Positions 25,452 to 33,696 of a stretch of DNA of 64,000 nt are shown piece after piece. The DNA is from SLST01 sp046538735 (GTDB lineage Bacteria; Spirochaetota; Spirochaetia; DSM-27196; SLST01): the NCBI GenBank assembly GCA_046538735.1, contig JBKHII010000010.1, positions 7,526 to 71,525 of the forward strand, given 5' to 3'. Both the position numbers and the translations under genes were made by a program. A model generated the notes under the pieces. That model saw only the letters and a list, made by a program, of their open reading frames with translations. It was not told where the DNA came from and did no database searches. Numbering within the stretch: the stretch's first letter is position 1; every line of letters starts with the position of its first letter.

Positions 25452-26117
25452 TCAGGGAAATGCCGCCTGCAGGAGCGGCGCCATCGGGTCGTGCCCCATC
25501 ACCAGGTAGTAGAAGAGCGTGGCGAACCATCCGTGGAGCACGCCGATTGCCCAGATGTTGCGCGTGCGGAAGAAGATGAGCGTCGTCGCCGCGCCCAGGA
25601 AGAAGGTCGCGGTCATCAAGTCGGTCTCGGGGAAGTGGATCGCGCTGAAGATGAGCGCGGAAAACATGACGACGACGAACTCCGGCGTCTGCTCCCTGCG
25701 CAGCGCCATCACGTTGTCCGCGAGCAGCGCGACGAGCAGGAACTGCTGGATGAGTCCCCACGACGGGTAGAGCAGGAGCGTCAGCGCGAGGTTCCAGTTC
25801 ACGATCGCGCCGCCCGCCACGAGCGCGTACACCACGCAAAAGCCGCCGCCCCCAAGGAGCGCCAGGCCGCTCCACAACGCGGCTTCCCGCAAACGCCCTC
25901 GCCGGAATCCCCATCGCTGGAGGACCGTGGGGTTCGCCTTGTGGCGCAGCACGACGTAGATGACCCAGAACGCGATCGCGCCCACGGTGAACTCGAGCTG
26001 GAGACCGAGCCAGTCGGCAAGCACGAACTTCCCTGCCGCCGTCGTCGCCGCGGCCACGAGCTCGACCGTCCGGCCACGAAGGCTCTCCCTCAGCTTGGGT
26101 AGGCTAACCTGTCTCAC
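25452..26117 (-). CDS. CPBP-like (Abi) membrane protein lacking the catalytic Glu pair
   Basis: CPBP proteins are membrane proteases related to Rce1, with an EEXXXR motif, an FXXXH motif and an HXXXN/D motif. The 221-residue protein has about six helices and retains FSAIHF and VLHGWFATLF, but the EE motif reads IQQFLLVALLADN, so both glutamates and the arginine are missing. It is probably catalytically inactive or a different family member. I chose GTG 26117 (VRQVSLPK) because AGGAGG lies just upstream; earlier in-frame starts have no ribosome site. It diverges from the large gene at 26262. Confidence 0.65.
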   Translation of the reverse strand: MRQVSLPKLRESLRGRTVELVAAATTAAGKFVLADWLGLQLEFTVGAIAFWVIYVVLRHKANPTVLQRWGFRRGRLREAALWSGLALLGGGGFCVVYALVAGGAIVNWNLALTLLLYPSWGLIQQFLLVALLADNVMALRREQTPEFVVVMFSALIFSAIHFPETDLMTATFFLGAATTLIFFRTRNIWAIGVLHGWFATLFYYLVMGHDPMAPLLQAAFP

Positions 26118-26157
26118 GCCACCTCCTGCGGCCAGCATAGCGAAGAACGAGCGCGGA

Positions 26158-26215
26158 GTCAGCACGCTGCGGCCGGCGGCGGGGAGCTCCTCCTTCGGGG
26201 CTGCGACGTGCTGAC
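26158..26215. repeat. Inverted repeat in a divergent intergenic region
   Basis: GTCAGCACG (26158-26166) and CGTGCTGAC (26207-26215) are perfect 9-bp inverted arms about 40 bp apart. The right arm overlaps the -35 box of the promoter at 26211. It may be a regulator-binding pair or looping site. Confidence 0.4.
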
Positions 26216-26239
26216 ACGCTGCGACGAGTGCGGTATGAT
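26211..26239 (+). promoter_or_regulatory. Promoter for the 671-residue protein gene
   Basis: CTGACA (26211-26216), a 17-nt spacer, and TATGAT (26234-26239) would give a start site close to 26247. This supports translation from ATG 26262 rather than from earlier in-frame codons. Confidence 0.65.
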
Positions 26240-26261
26240 GCGTGCTATTCCAGAGCCTCCC

Positions 26262-28277
26262 ATGTCCAACTCACTACACTACTCGGAACAGACCTCACAC
26301 AGCACGTTCGCGCAGCGGTCCACTGAGTACCGCGCGCTCACACTCACGTCTCCCGGCACCGGGCCGTTCACCGAGCTCGTTCGACTCATCGAGGGGGAGT
26401 CGCCGGACGCCACGCTGCTCGAGGGGGCGGCAGAGGAGCTCGAGCAGCGCCTCCACGGGGCCGACTTCCTCCTGCACGGCATTCTGGCGATTCTCCACCG
26501 GTTTCCCGAGCCCGAGGACCGGTCGCGCGATCTGCTCGGAGCCGGTCTCCGTCGCCGGCTCCGTTCCGCCGTGCTCGGCTTCAAGTACTGGCCGGAGGAG
26601 CCCGGCACCGACGACATGTGCGCGTGGACCGAGAGTCACCAGATCACATTCGCCGCCGGCGCGTACCTTGCCGGGCAGCTCTACCCGGACGAAGTCTTTA
26701 CGAACTCCGGACGTACGGGGCGTGAGCAGATGAATCGCTTCCGTCCACGCATCGAGCGGTGGCTTGAGTTGCGGTTTCGGTCCGGATTCAGCGAGTGGCT
26801 GAGCACTGCCGGGTACGACGAGGACCTGTCCCCGCTGTTCAACCTGGTGGAGTTCGCGCACGATCCAAAGCTCGTCCGAAGCGCCACGATGGTCGTCGAC
26901 GCGATCCTGCTCGATGTCGTCCTCAACCAGTTCCGCGGCACCTTCGGCTCCACGCACGGGCGCAGTCTCGAGGTCCACAAGAAGGACGGCGCGATGGACG
27001 CCGCCGGTCCGTTGATGTGGCTCATTGCGGGAACGAACCATCCGCGCCCCGGGAGCATGAGCGCGACATTGCTCGCGACGAGCACGAGGTACGCGCTCCC
27101 CGCCGTCCTTGCCGGGATTGCCGCCGACACCGAGCGACCCGAGATCGAGAATCGCCAGCGTATGGGGATTCGTCTCGCGGATGCCGAACAATGGGGGCTC
27201 GGCTTCAAGTCGCTCGAGGACGGAATGGTCTATCTGAGCATGGAAGCGTACCTCCACGAACGAACCGTCGGACTGACCCTCCGGATGCTCGACGAGTACA
27301 ACTGGTGGGAGAACCGCCTCTTCGCGCCGATCGCGAAGCGCCGGGGACTGATCGGGTTCGTTCGCCGGATCGGGCTCATGCGACCGCTGGCGCGGCTGCT
27401 CGCGAAGGACATGACGCGTACGACCCGCGAAGAGGTCAACACGTACACCTACCGGACGCCCGACTACATGCTGAGCTGCGCGCAGGATTACCGTGCCGGC
27501 TACGGTGGCGACCGACACCACGTCTGGCAGGCGACGCTCGGCCCGCGCGCGGTCGTCTTTACGACCCAACCGGGCGCGACCGGCAGAGACGACGCGACCG
27601 ACACGCCCACGTACTGGACGGGGTCGGGAACGCTTCCGCGTGCCGTGCAGTACAAGAACGTCCTCATCTGCCACTACCGGATCAACAGCTCTCCCGGACT
27701 CTACCGCACGAACCGCGAACTCTTCACGCACGCGTGGTTCCCTCGCGAGCAGTTCCACGAGGTGCGCGAGGAGTCGGGCTGGGTTCTCGGCCGACGCGGC
27801 GCCGCCTACGTCGCGCTCTGGTCGCAGCACCCGTACGAATGGCGCCGCGACGATGCCGATCCCGCTGCCGATGCGGTCCCGAACGAGCTCGTCGTGGGCG
27901 GTACCTCGAACATCTGGATCTGCGTCTGCGGGCGTGAAGCGACGCACGGTACGTTCGACGAGTTCTGCCGCACCGTTGCCGGCTCCTCGATCGCACTCAG
28001 CGGACGCGGCCGGCGCGAGCGGGTCGAGATCGATCTCGCGCCGCACGGCACCGTCGGCTTCGGATGGACCGGTCCGCTGACGGTCGGCGGGTGGGAGATG
28101 CCGATCACCTCGCACACGCATGGGAGCCCCTATCCGGCGGTCCCAGGGTATCGCAGGTACGACAATCCCTACGTGTCGGCCGAATTCCCGGCGAATGCCG
28201 TACGAGTCCGCTGCAACGACGAGACGTTGAGCCTCAACTGGCGCGACCAGGCCCGGAGCGCGAGCAGTTATGCGTAG
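26262..28277 (+). CDS. Large protein of unrecognised family
   Basis: I cannot assign a family. The 671-residue protein has no signal peptide or transmembrane helix. Its first two thirds look alpha-helical with many Trp, His and Glu residues in conserved-looking clusters (DDMCAWTESHQITFAAGAY, SPLFNLVEFA, THGRSLEVHKKDGAMDAA, LMWLIAGTNHPRPG). The last third looks beta-rich (HVWQATLGPRAVVFTTQPGA, GWVLGRRGAAYVALWSQ, LVVGGTSNIWICVCG). A helical toroid followed by a beta-sandwich is the layout of several polysaccharide lyases and glycoside hydrolases, so a carbohydrate-active enzyme is a reasonable guess, not a finding. ATG 26262 is chosen because the promoter at 26211-26239 places the transcript start just upstream. 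Confidence 0.75.
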   Translation: MSNSLHYSEQTSHSTFAQRSTEYRALTLTSPGTGPFTELVRLIEGESPDATLLEGAAEELEQRLHGADFLLHGILAILHRFPEPEDRSRDLLGAGLRRRLRSAVLGFKYWPEEPGTDDMCAWTESHQITFAAGAYLAGQLYPDEVFTNSGRTGREQMNRFRPRIERWLELRFRSGFSEWLSTAGYDEDLSPLFNLVEFAHDPKLVRSATMVVDAILLDVVLNQFRGTFGSTHGRSLEVHKKDGAMDAAGPLMWLIAGTNHPRPGSMSATLLATSTRYALPAVLAGIAADTERPEIENRQRMGIRLADAEQWGLGFKSLEDGMVYLSMEAYLHERTVGLTLRMLDEYNWWENRLFAPIAKRRGLIGFVRRIGLMRPLARLLAKDMTRTTREEVNTYTYRTPDYMLSCAQDYRAGYGGDRHHVWQATLGPRAVVFTTQPGATGRDDATDTPTYWTGSGTLPRAVQYKNVLICHYRINSSPGLYRTNRELFTHAWFPREQFHEVREESGWVLGRRGAAYVALWSQHPYEWRRDDADPAADAVPNELVVGGTSNIWICVCGREATHGTFDEFCRTVAGSSIALSGRGRRERVEIDLAPHGTVGFGWTGPLTVGGWEMPITSHTHGSPYPAVPGYRRYDNPYVSAEFPANAVRVRCNDETLSLNWRDQARSASSYA

Positions 28278-28286
28278 GCTCGGTGC

Positions 28287-28316
28287 GTGACAACCCGGGA
28301 TGCCGGTGGCTATACT
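28287..28316 (+). promoter_or_regulatory. Promoter placed for a leaderless transcript of the LiaF-like gene
   Basis: GTGACA (28287-28292), an 18-nt spacer, and TATACT (28311-28316) end six bases before ATG 28323. Transcription would begin at or beside the start codon. No ribosome site is present. Confidence 0.6.
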
Positions 28317-28322
28317 GCATCT

Positions 28323-28937
28323 ATGAGCGATTCATCCAACGAATCCCTGGAGCGTCTGCGAGAGCACGTGATCGAGCAGCTCTCCACGGGCTACTCGCGC
28401 GATTTCCTGAGCGAGCACGAGTTCGAACAGCGACTTGAGACGGCGACCGCCGCGAGCGACCATTCGGAGCTCCGGTCGCTGCTGGTCGATCTTCCGCTCG
28501 CCGGTGCGCCGAACCCACCTGCGGTCTCCGGCTCAGAGTCGCCGGCTTGGCGAACGAGCGAGACCTTCCCGATCAACACCGGAGAGGTGTCGGACGAGTC
28601 CACGGTCATCGCGATCTTCTCCGGCTCGGATCGGAAGGGCCTCTGGTATCCACCGAAGACGCTGAACGTCGTCGCGCTCTTCGGCGGGAGCGATATCGAC
28701 CTGCGCGAGGCGGTCTTCCCTCCGGGAGGGCTCAAGATCACCGCGGTGGCGATGTTCGGAGGGGTCGATATCATCGTGCCGGAAGGGATCAACGTGGAGG
28801 TGAGCGGGGCAGGCATCTTCGGAGCCTTCGAAGGCAAGGCGAGGAAGGAGCCTCCCATCCCGGGCGCGCCGACCGTGCGAGTGGACGGCATCGCGTTCTT
28901 CGGCGGTGTGGATATCAAGTACAAGAGGCGGAAGTAA
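28323..28937 (+). CDS. LiaF-like protein (DUF1707 + LiaF C-terminal domain)
   Basis: LiaF-type proteins are linked to cell-envelope stress sensing. The 204-residue protein has an N-terminal DUF1707-like helical segment (RLREHVIEQLSTGYSRDFLS with EHEFEQRL, about 8-45), a Pro-rich linker, and a C-terminal beta-helix-like domain with repeated turns (VIAIFSGSDRKG, NVVALFGGSDIDLREA, TAVAMFGGVDIIVP, GIAFFGGVDIKYK). No membrane helix is present, so unlike true LiaF it should be soluble. The promoter geometry suggests a leaderless mRNA from ATG 28323. Its stop overlaps the next start as TAATG. Confidence 0.8.
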   Translation: MSDSSNESLERLREHVIEQLSTGYSRDFLSEHEFEQRLETATAASDHSELRSLLVDLPLAGAPNPPAVSGSESPAWRTSETFPINTGEVSDESTVIAIFSGSDRKGLWYPPKTLNVVALFGGSDIDLREAVFPPGGLKITAVAMFGGVDIIVPEGINVEVSGAGIFGAFEGKARKEPPIPGAPTVRVDGIAFFGGVDIKYKRRK

Positions 28938-30040
28938 TGGGCGCAGACGGTATGAGCTACGCGCCGCGCGCCAAAGCCGACCGAGTCGTGAAGCCCGGAG
29001 AGTTCCGCGTGGCGGCGATTGGGCTCGATCACGGCCACATCTTCGGGATGTGTCACGGTCTTGCGGACGCGGGTGCCGAGATCGTCGCGGTCTACGATCA
29101 CGATGCGGCGAAGGTGGAGCAGTTCGTCTCGCAGTTCCCGTCTGCCCGACCGGCACCGGATGAGGCGGCGGTCTTCGAGCGCACGGACGTCCGGATGGTC
29201 GCCTCGGCGGCCGTCACGTCCGAGCGCGGGCCGCTCGGCCTCCGCGTCATGGACGCCGGCAAGCACTACTTCTCGGACAAGGCGCCCTTCACAACGCTCG
29301 AGCAGCTCGCCGCCGCGCGCGCGAAGGTCGCGGAGACCGGCCTCGTGTGGGGCGTGTGCTACAGCGAGCGCGTGCAGAACGAGAGCGCCGTCTTCGCCGG
29401 CCAACTGATCGAGCAGGGCGCGATCGGGACCGTCCTCCAGGTGATCGGCCTGGGACCGCACCGGCTGAGCGCCGAGAGCCGGCCCGACTGGTTCTTCGAG
29501 AAGGAGCGCTACGGAGGCATCCTCACCGACATCGGGAGCCATCAGGTCGAGCAATTCCTCTCCTTCGCGAATGCGAAGGACGCGAAGCTTCTCCACAGCA
29601 AGGTCGCGAACTACAACCACCCGGAGTATCCCGAGCTCGAGGACTACGGCGACGCGACCCTCGTCGCCGACAACGGCGCGACGAACTATTTCCGCGTGGA
29701 TTGGTACACCCCGGACGGTCTCTCCACGTGGGGCGACGGTCGAACCTTCATCCTCGGTACCGACGGCTACATCGAGCTTCGCAAGTACACGAACATCGCG
29801 CACGAGGCAACCGGCGATCACCTCTATCTCGTCAACGCGGAGGGTGAGAAACACTTCTCCGTGGCCGGCAAGGTCGGGTTCCCGTACTTCGGGGAGCTCA
29901 TCCTCGACTGCCTGAACGGTACCGAGCGCGCGATGACGCAGGACCACGCCTTCAAGGCCGCGGAGCTCTGTCTGGTCGCGCAGCGCGACGCGCTCCGCAT
30001 CGATACGTCTCCAGTGGGCCACCGTCATGGCCGGTCTTGA
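28937..30040 (+). CDS. Gfo/Idh/MocA-family oxidoreductase
   Basis: Members are NAD(P)-dependent dehydrogenases or dehydratases acting on sugars and cyclitols. The 367-residue protein has the N-terminal Rossmann region (FRVAAIGLDHGHIFGM, then GAEIVAVYDHDAAKVEQF) and the C-terminal alpha/beta domain (GGILTDIGSHQVEQFLSFA, TFILGTDGYIELRK). The usual EKP motif is represented by SDKAPF (about residue 113). It starts within the LiaF-like stop (TAATG) and overlaps malQ by 14 bp. The substrate is not predictable. Confidence 0.88.
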   Translation: MGADGMSYAPRAKADRVVKPGEFRVAAIGLDHGHIFGMCHGLADAGAEIVAVYDHDAAKVEQFVSQFPSARPAPDEAAVFERTDVRMVASAAVTSERGPLGLRVMDAGKHYFSDKAPFTTLEQLAAARAKVAETGLVWGVCYSERVQNESAVFAGQLIEQGAIGTVLQVIGLGPHRLSAESRPDWFFEKERYGGILTDIGSHQVEQFLSFANAKDAKLLHSKVANYNHPEYPELEDYGDATLVADNGATNYFRVDWYTPDGLSTWGDGRTFILGTDGYIELRKYTNIAHEATGDHLYLVNAEGEKHFSVAGKVGFPYFGELILDCLNGTERAMTQDHAFKAAELCLVAQRDALRIDTSPVGHRHGRS

Positions 30041-31538
30041 CCATTCGATCGTCAACGAGCCGCGCTGCGCCGGTATCCTCCTCCACCCCACATCGCTGCC
30101 CGGGCGCACCGGCATCGGGACCTTCGGTCCGGAGGCCGACGCGTTCATCGACTTTCTCGCGCGGAGCGGACAGCGCCTCTGGCAGGTCTGCCCACTCGGA
30201 CCGACCGGCTACGGCGACTCTCCCTACCAGTGCTTCAGCGCGTTCGCCGGCAACCCGCTCTTGATCGGCCTCGAGCAACTGGAGGTCGACGGTTTGCTCG
30301 ATCGCCCCGATCTCGCCGGCTCTCCCGCCGTGGGCGAGCGGGTGGACTACGGCGCGATCATCCCCTGGAAGACCCGTCTCCTGCGCAAAGCATTCGATCG
30401 TTTCGCCGATGTGGCGACCCCGGGGCAACGCGCCCGCCTCGCGCAGTTCGAGCATCTGAACCGTCACTGGCTCAACGACTACGCGATGTTCATGGCGCTC
30501 AAGGATGCGAACGACGGCCGCCCGTGGACCGAATGGGATGCCGATCTTCGCGATCGCACGCCGGACGCTCTGGAGCGAGTCGCCGCCGAGCAGCGCGACC
30601 GCATCGCGCTCAGCGTGTTTCTCCAGTGGCTCTTCCATACGCAGTGGTTCCAACTTCGCGCCGTTGCCCGAGCGTACGGTATTCGCATCATCGGCGATCT
30701 TCCAATCTTCGTCGCGCACGATAGCGCGGACGTCTGGGCGCACCGCGATCTGTTCAAGCTGGACGAGGTCGGACGTCCCACCGTTGTGGCCGGCGTTCCA
30801 CCCGACTACTTCAGCGCCACCGGTCAGCTCTGGGGAAACCCGATCTACGATTGGGATACGCACCGCGAGACCGGTTTCTCGTGGTGGTCGGACGTCCTGA
30901 CGAGCAAGTTCTCGCTCTACGACCACGTTCGGATCGACCACTTTCGCGGCTTCAGCGCGTACTGGGAGATTCCGGCGGGCGAGGAGACTGCGATGAACGG
31001 TCGGTGGGTCGAGTCGCCCGGTCGCGAGCTCTTCACGGTCGTGGAGGAGCGATTCGGTCGGCTTCCAGTGATCGCGGAGGACCTTGGCCTCATCACGGAC
31101 GACGTGGTGGAGCTGATCGATTACTTCGGATTCGCCCGCATGAAGGTCCTGCAGTTCGCATTCAACGCGGACGAGCAGAACGACTATCTGCCCCACAACA
31201 TCGGGCGGAACGCCGTCGTCTACACGGGCACGCACGACAACGACACCGTCGTTGGGTGGCTCGGTACGGTGCGCGAGGTGGATAGGCGATTCGCGCTCGA
31301 CTATCTCGTGAGCGACCGCACGGAGCCCGCGTGGGACTTCGTCCGCGGGGCCCTCTCGTCGCCGGCGCAGTTCTCCGTCGTTCCCGTGCAGGATCTGCTC
31401 AGTCTGGGCAGCGAGGCGAGGATGAACACCCCCGGGACGACCGGGGGCAACTGGGAGTTCCGCCTGCAGCCCGGACAGCTCTCCGAAGAGATCGCCGACC
31501 GGCTGCGCTCGCTCACGACCCTCTACGGGCGCGCGTGA
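30027..31538 (+). CDS. malQ: 4-alpha-glucanotransferase (amylomaltase)
   Basis: MalQ moves alpha-1,4-glucan segments between maltodextrins (GH77). The 503-residue protein has the family signatures RCAGILLHPTSLPGRTGIGT, WQVCPLGPTGYGDSPYQCFS, IIGDLPIFVAHDSADVW, GVPPDYFSATGQLWGNPIYD, the nucleophile region VRIDHFRGF, the acid/base region VIAEDLG and YTGTHDNDTVVGW. The length is normal. The start ATG 30027 lies inside the preceding oxidoreductase gene. About 300 bp without a gene follow. Confidence 0.96.
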   Translation: MAGLDHSIVNEPRCAGILLHPTSLPGRTGIGTFGPEADAFIDFLARSGQRLWQVCPLGPTGYGDSPYQCFSAFAGNPLLIGLEQLEVDGLLDRPDLAGSPAVGERVDYGAIIPWKTRLLRKAFDRFADVATPGQRARLAQFEHLNRHWLNDYAMFMALKDANDGRPWTEWDADLRDRTPDALERVAAEQRDRIALSVFLQWLFHTQWFQLRAVARAYGIRIIGDLPIFVAHDSADVWAHRDLFKLDEVGRPTVVAGVPPDYFSATGQLWGNPIYDWDTHRETGFSWWSDVLTSKFSLYDHVRIDHFRGFSAYWEIPAGEETAMNGRWVESPGRELFTVVEERFGRLPVIAEDLGLITDDVVELIDYFGFARMKVLQFAFNADEQNDYLPHNIGRNAVVYTGTHDNDTVVGWLGTVREVDRRFALDYLVSDRTEPAWDFVRGALSSPAQFSVVPVQDLLSLGSEARMNTPGTTGGNWEFRLQPGQLSEEIADRLRSLTTLYGRA

Positions 31539-31792
31539 GCCATCGCCCCATCTCGCACCGGTACGATTCTTCTTCCGCGAGTACGTCGGGACTCGGTCCT
31601 ACCAGTATCGCTCCGTAGCCGGGAGCGCCGCGGAGATCCTCGGCGATCGCGAGCACGGCCGACGGCCGAAGCAGTGCCGTTCCGGAATCTGGTTCTCATG
31701 ATTCCTCGTCGACCTCAACGCACGACGAGAGAAGCGGCGCATCGGTAGTCTCCTGAGATAGCAGACGGTCGCCTCCTCGCTGCGCGGCACTC
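31539..31792. other. Intergenic region without a recognisable feature
   Basis: I see no coding frame with family resemblance, no strong hairpin with a U-tract and no repeat between the malQ stop and the lacI promoter. A promoter or untranslated leader could be hidden here. Confidence 0.5.
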
Positions 31793-31821
31793 TTGCGTCA
31801 ACTCGGGACTCGTGATATTGT
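31793..31821 (+). promoter_or_regulatory. Promoter of the LacI-family regulator gene
   Basis: TTGCGT (31793-31798), a 17-nt spacer, and TATTGT (31816-31821). The -10 box overlaps the palindromic operator, so binding there would block transcription. Confidence 0.5.
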
Positions 31822-31833
31822 TGCATGCAACAA
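31818..31833. promoter_or_regulatory. Perfect 16-bp palindromic operator
   Basis: TTGTTGCATGCAACAA is a perfect palindrome two bases before the regulator's ATG. Size, symmetry and the central TGCA fit LacI-family operators. It most likely mediates autoregulation of the uronate cluster. Confidence 0.75.
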
Positions 31834-31835
31834 AT

Positions 31836-32864
31836 ATGCACGCAGATACCGATCGCCCGAAGCACAACGCCTCGAGCGGCACCGCGGGCACCCGCGTGAC
31901 GGTCTACGACGTCGCGGAGGCGGCCGGTACCTCGGTGAGCACCGTCTCGCGCGTACTCAACGGCTCCGCGCTTATCGCCGAGGGTACGCGACGCGCCGTG
32001 CTCGAAACGGCGGAACGCCTCGGCTACGAGCAGCGTCGCGTGCGTCGGCAGGCCGCGCGGTCGGTCCTGAACATCGTGGTCTTCCTGCCGCTCGCCGCCG
32101 AGCCGCACGCGCACCTCTTCTACGATGCCGCAGCGCTCTTTGCCGGCATCCAGGACGGTCTCGGCGAAATCCGCGCGCACACGATCGCCGCGCTCTCCGG
32201 GTCCACCTCGCCGTTCGAGGGAAAGAAGCTCGGCGACGTGGACGGCTGCATCTTCGCGTTCGCGTCTCCGGACGCGCGGTTGCGAGAGATCCTCGGCGCG
32301 CGCGGCGTGCCCGCGGTCGTCATCAACCGGCTGGACGAAGAGTACGCGTGCGTCGTGAACGACCACGTCGCGGGGATGCGCGCGATCGCCCGGGAGATCG
32401 TCGCTCGTCGGGCTGATCCGCGCCCGGTCTTCGTCTCGGTCGATACGGCGCGGCCCGTCGCCGACTACCGGTGGAGCGCGCTCCGTGAGCAACGGACGCT
32501 TCCGATCGGGGCGGGCGACGCGCGCCGGTACGCGACGATCGCGGAGATCACCCCGGCCGAGGTATCGCGGACGCTCGATGCAGGCTACGACACCTTCGTC
32601 TGCGCGAACGACCTCGTTGCGATCGCCGTGTTCGAACGGCTCGTCTCGCTCGGCGTGGCCGTTCCGGAGCGAGTCGGCATCACCGGGTACGACGCCGCGC
32701 CGGTCCGCGGGCTGATCTCGCGACCGATCGCGAGCGTGGACCTCGCCGTCGCGCGGCTCGGTCGGGAGGCGGCCGACCGGCTCGTCCACGCGATTCTCGC
32801 GCGGTCGTTCCCGAGCGGGCGCGTGATGATTCCGGGCGCCGTCATCGGCGGCGAGAGCCTCTGA
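31836..32864 (+). CDS. LacI-family transcriptional regulator of the uronate cluster
   Basis: The 342-residue protein has the LacI helix-turn-helix at about residues 21-45 (VTVYDVAEAAGTSVSTVSRV followed by LNGS), the hinge, and a periplasmic-binding-like effector domain (VDGCIFAFASPD, FVCANDLVAIAVFERL, GITGYDAAPVRGL). ATG 31836 is preferred over the upstream in-frame GTG at 31812, because that start would put the operator palindrome inside the coding region. No ribosome site is visible. It precedes the SDR gene by 11 bp and probably senses a uronate pathway intermediate (inference). Confidence 0.9.
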   Translation: MHADTDRPKHNASSGTAGTRVTVYDVAEAAGTSVSTVSRVLNGSALIAEGTRRAVLETAERLGYEQRRVRRQAARSVLNIVVFLPLAAEPHAHLFYDAAALFAGIQDGLGEIRAHTIAALSGSTSPFEGKKLGDVDGCIFAFASPDARLREILGARGVPAVVINRLDEEYACVVNDHVAGMRAIAREIVARRADPRPVFVSVDTARPVADYRWSALREQRTLPIGAGDARRYATIAEITPAEVSRTLDAGYDTFVCANDLVAIAVFERLVSLGVAVPERVGITGYDAAPVRGLISRPIASVDLAVARLGREAADRLVHAILARSFPSGRVMIPGAVIGGESL

Positions 32865-32875
32865 AGGAGGATGGA

Positions 32876-33667
32876 ATGGGTGTGATTCTGGTTACCGGAG
32901 CGAGCCGAGGCATCGGTCGCGGCATCGCCCGCGAGCTCGCCCGCGCGGGGCATCGCGTCGCCATCCACTACCGCGGAAACAGCGAGGCCGCGGGCGAGAC
33001 CGCCGCCGAGTGCGAAGAGCTCGTCGGCACGGCGGCGTCCGAAGGACCGGCCGCCGCAACGTTCCAGGCGGACATCTCGATCGCAGACGATCGCGAGCGG
33101 CTCGTCGCGGAGGCATGGGAGCGCTTCGGGGCGATAGACGGCCTCGTGAACAACGCCGGGATCGCGCCTCGCAAGCGCGACGACATCGTCTCCGCCGAGG
33201 AAGCGGTCTTTGACGAGGTGATGCGTGTCAATCTCTACGGGCCGTACTTCCTCACGCAGCTCGTCGCGCGGCGCTGGATCGCCGAGCGCGACGACAAGGC
33301 CGGCGACGCCCCGCGGCGAATCGTCTTCGTGACCTCGGTGAGCGCCGAGATGGTCTCCACGTCGCGCGGAGAGTACTGCGTGAGCAAGGCCGCGCTCGGC
33401 ATGGCGGCGCAGCTCTTCGCGGCGCGGCTCGCGCCGGAGGGGATCGTCGTCCACGAGGTGCGACCCGGCATCACCGCGACCGACATGACCGCGGGTGTCA
33501 CCGACAAGTACGACAAGCTCATCGCCGAGGGGCTCGTTCCGCAGAACCGCTGGGGATACCCCGAGGACACCGGCTCGGTCGTGCGCGCGATCATGGACGG
33601 TCACCTCGACTTCGCGGCCGGCTCGGTCGTCTGGACCGACGGCGGCCTCCACATTCCGAGGCTGTAA
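32876..33667 (+). CDS. Short-chain dehydrogenase/reductase
   Basis: This is a classical SDR of 263 residues: GASRGIGRG cofactor loop (about residues 8-16), NNAGIAP, catalytic Ser in FVTSVSA, YCVSK (the YXXXK pair), and a C-terminal TDGGLHIP. This subgroup is often annotated as 3-ketoacyl-ACP reductase, but it recurs in sugar-acid clusters. Here a KduD-like reduction of a keto-uronate or a sugar-acid step is likely from context. AAGGAGG precedes ATG 32876. It is the first structural gene after lacI. Confidence 0.88.
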   Translation: MGVILVTGASRGIGRGIARELARAGHRVAIHYRGNSEAAGETAAECEELVGTAASEGPAAATFQADISIADDRERLVAEAWERFGAIDGLVNNAGIAPRKRDDIVSAEEAVFDEVMRVNLYGPYFLTQLVARRWIAERDDKAGDAPRRIVFVTSVSAEMVSTSRGEYCVSKAALGMAAQLFAARLAPEGIVVHEVRPGITATDMTAGVTDKYDKLIAEGLVPQNRWGYPEDTGSVVRAIMDGHLDFAAGSVVWTDGGLHIPRL

Positions 33668-33696
33668 GCGCGCTCTCAGACGAGGAGGAGGACACG

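Noticed and set aside
26295..28121. 608-codon minus-strand open frame opposite the large unknown gene
   Set aside because: Low-complexity Arg/Glu-rich antisense translation; the plus strand has a promoter and a protein-like composition.
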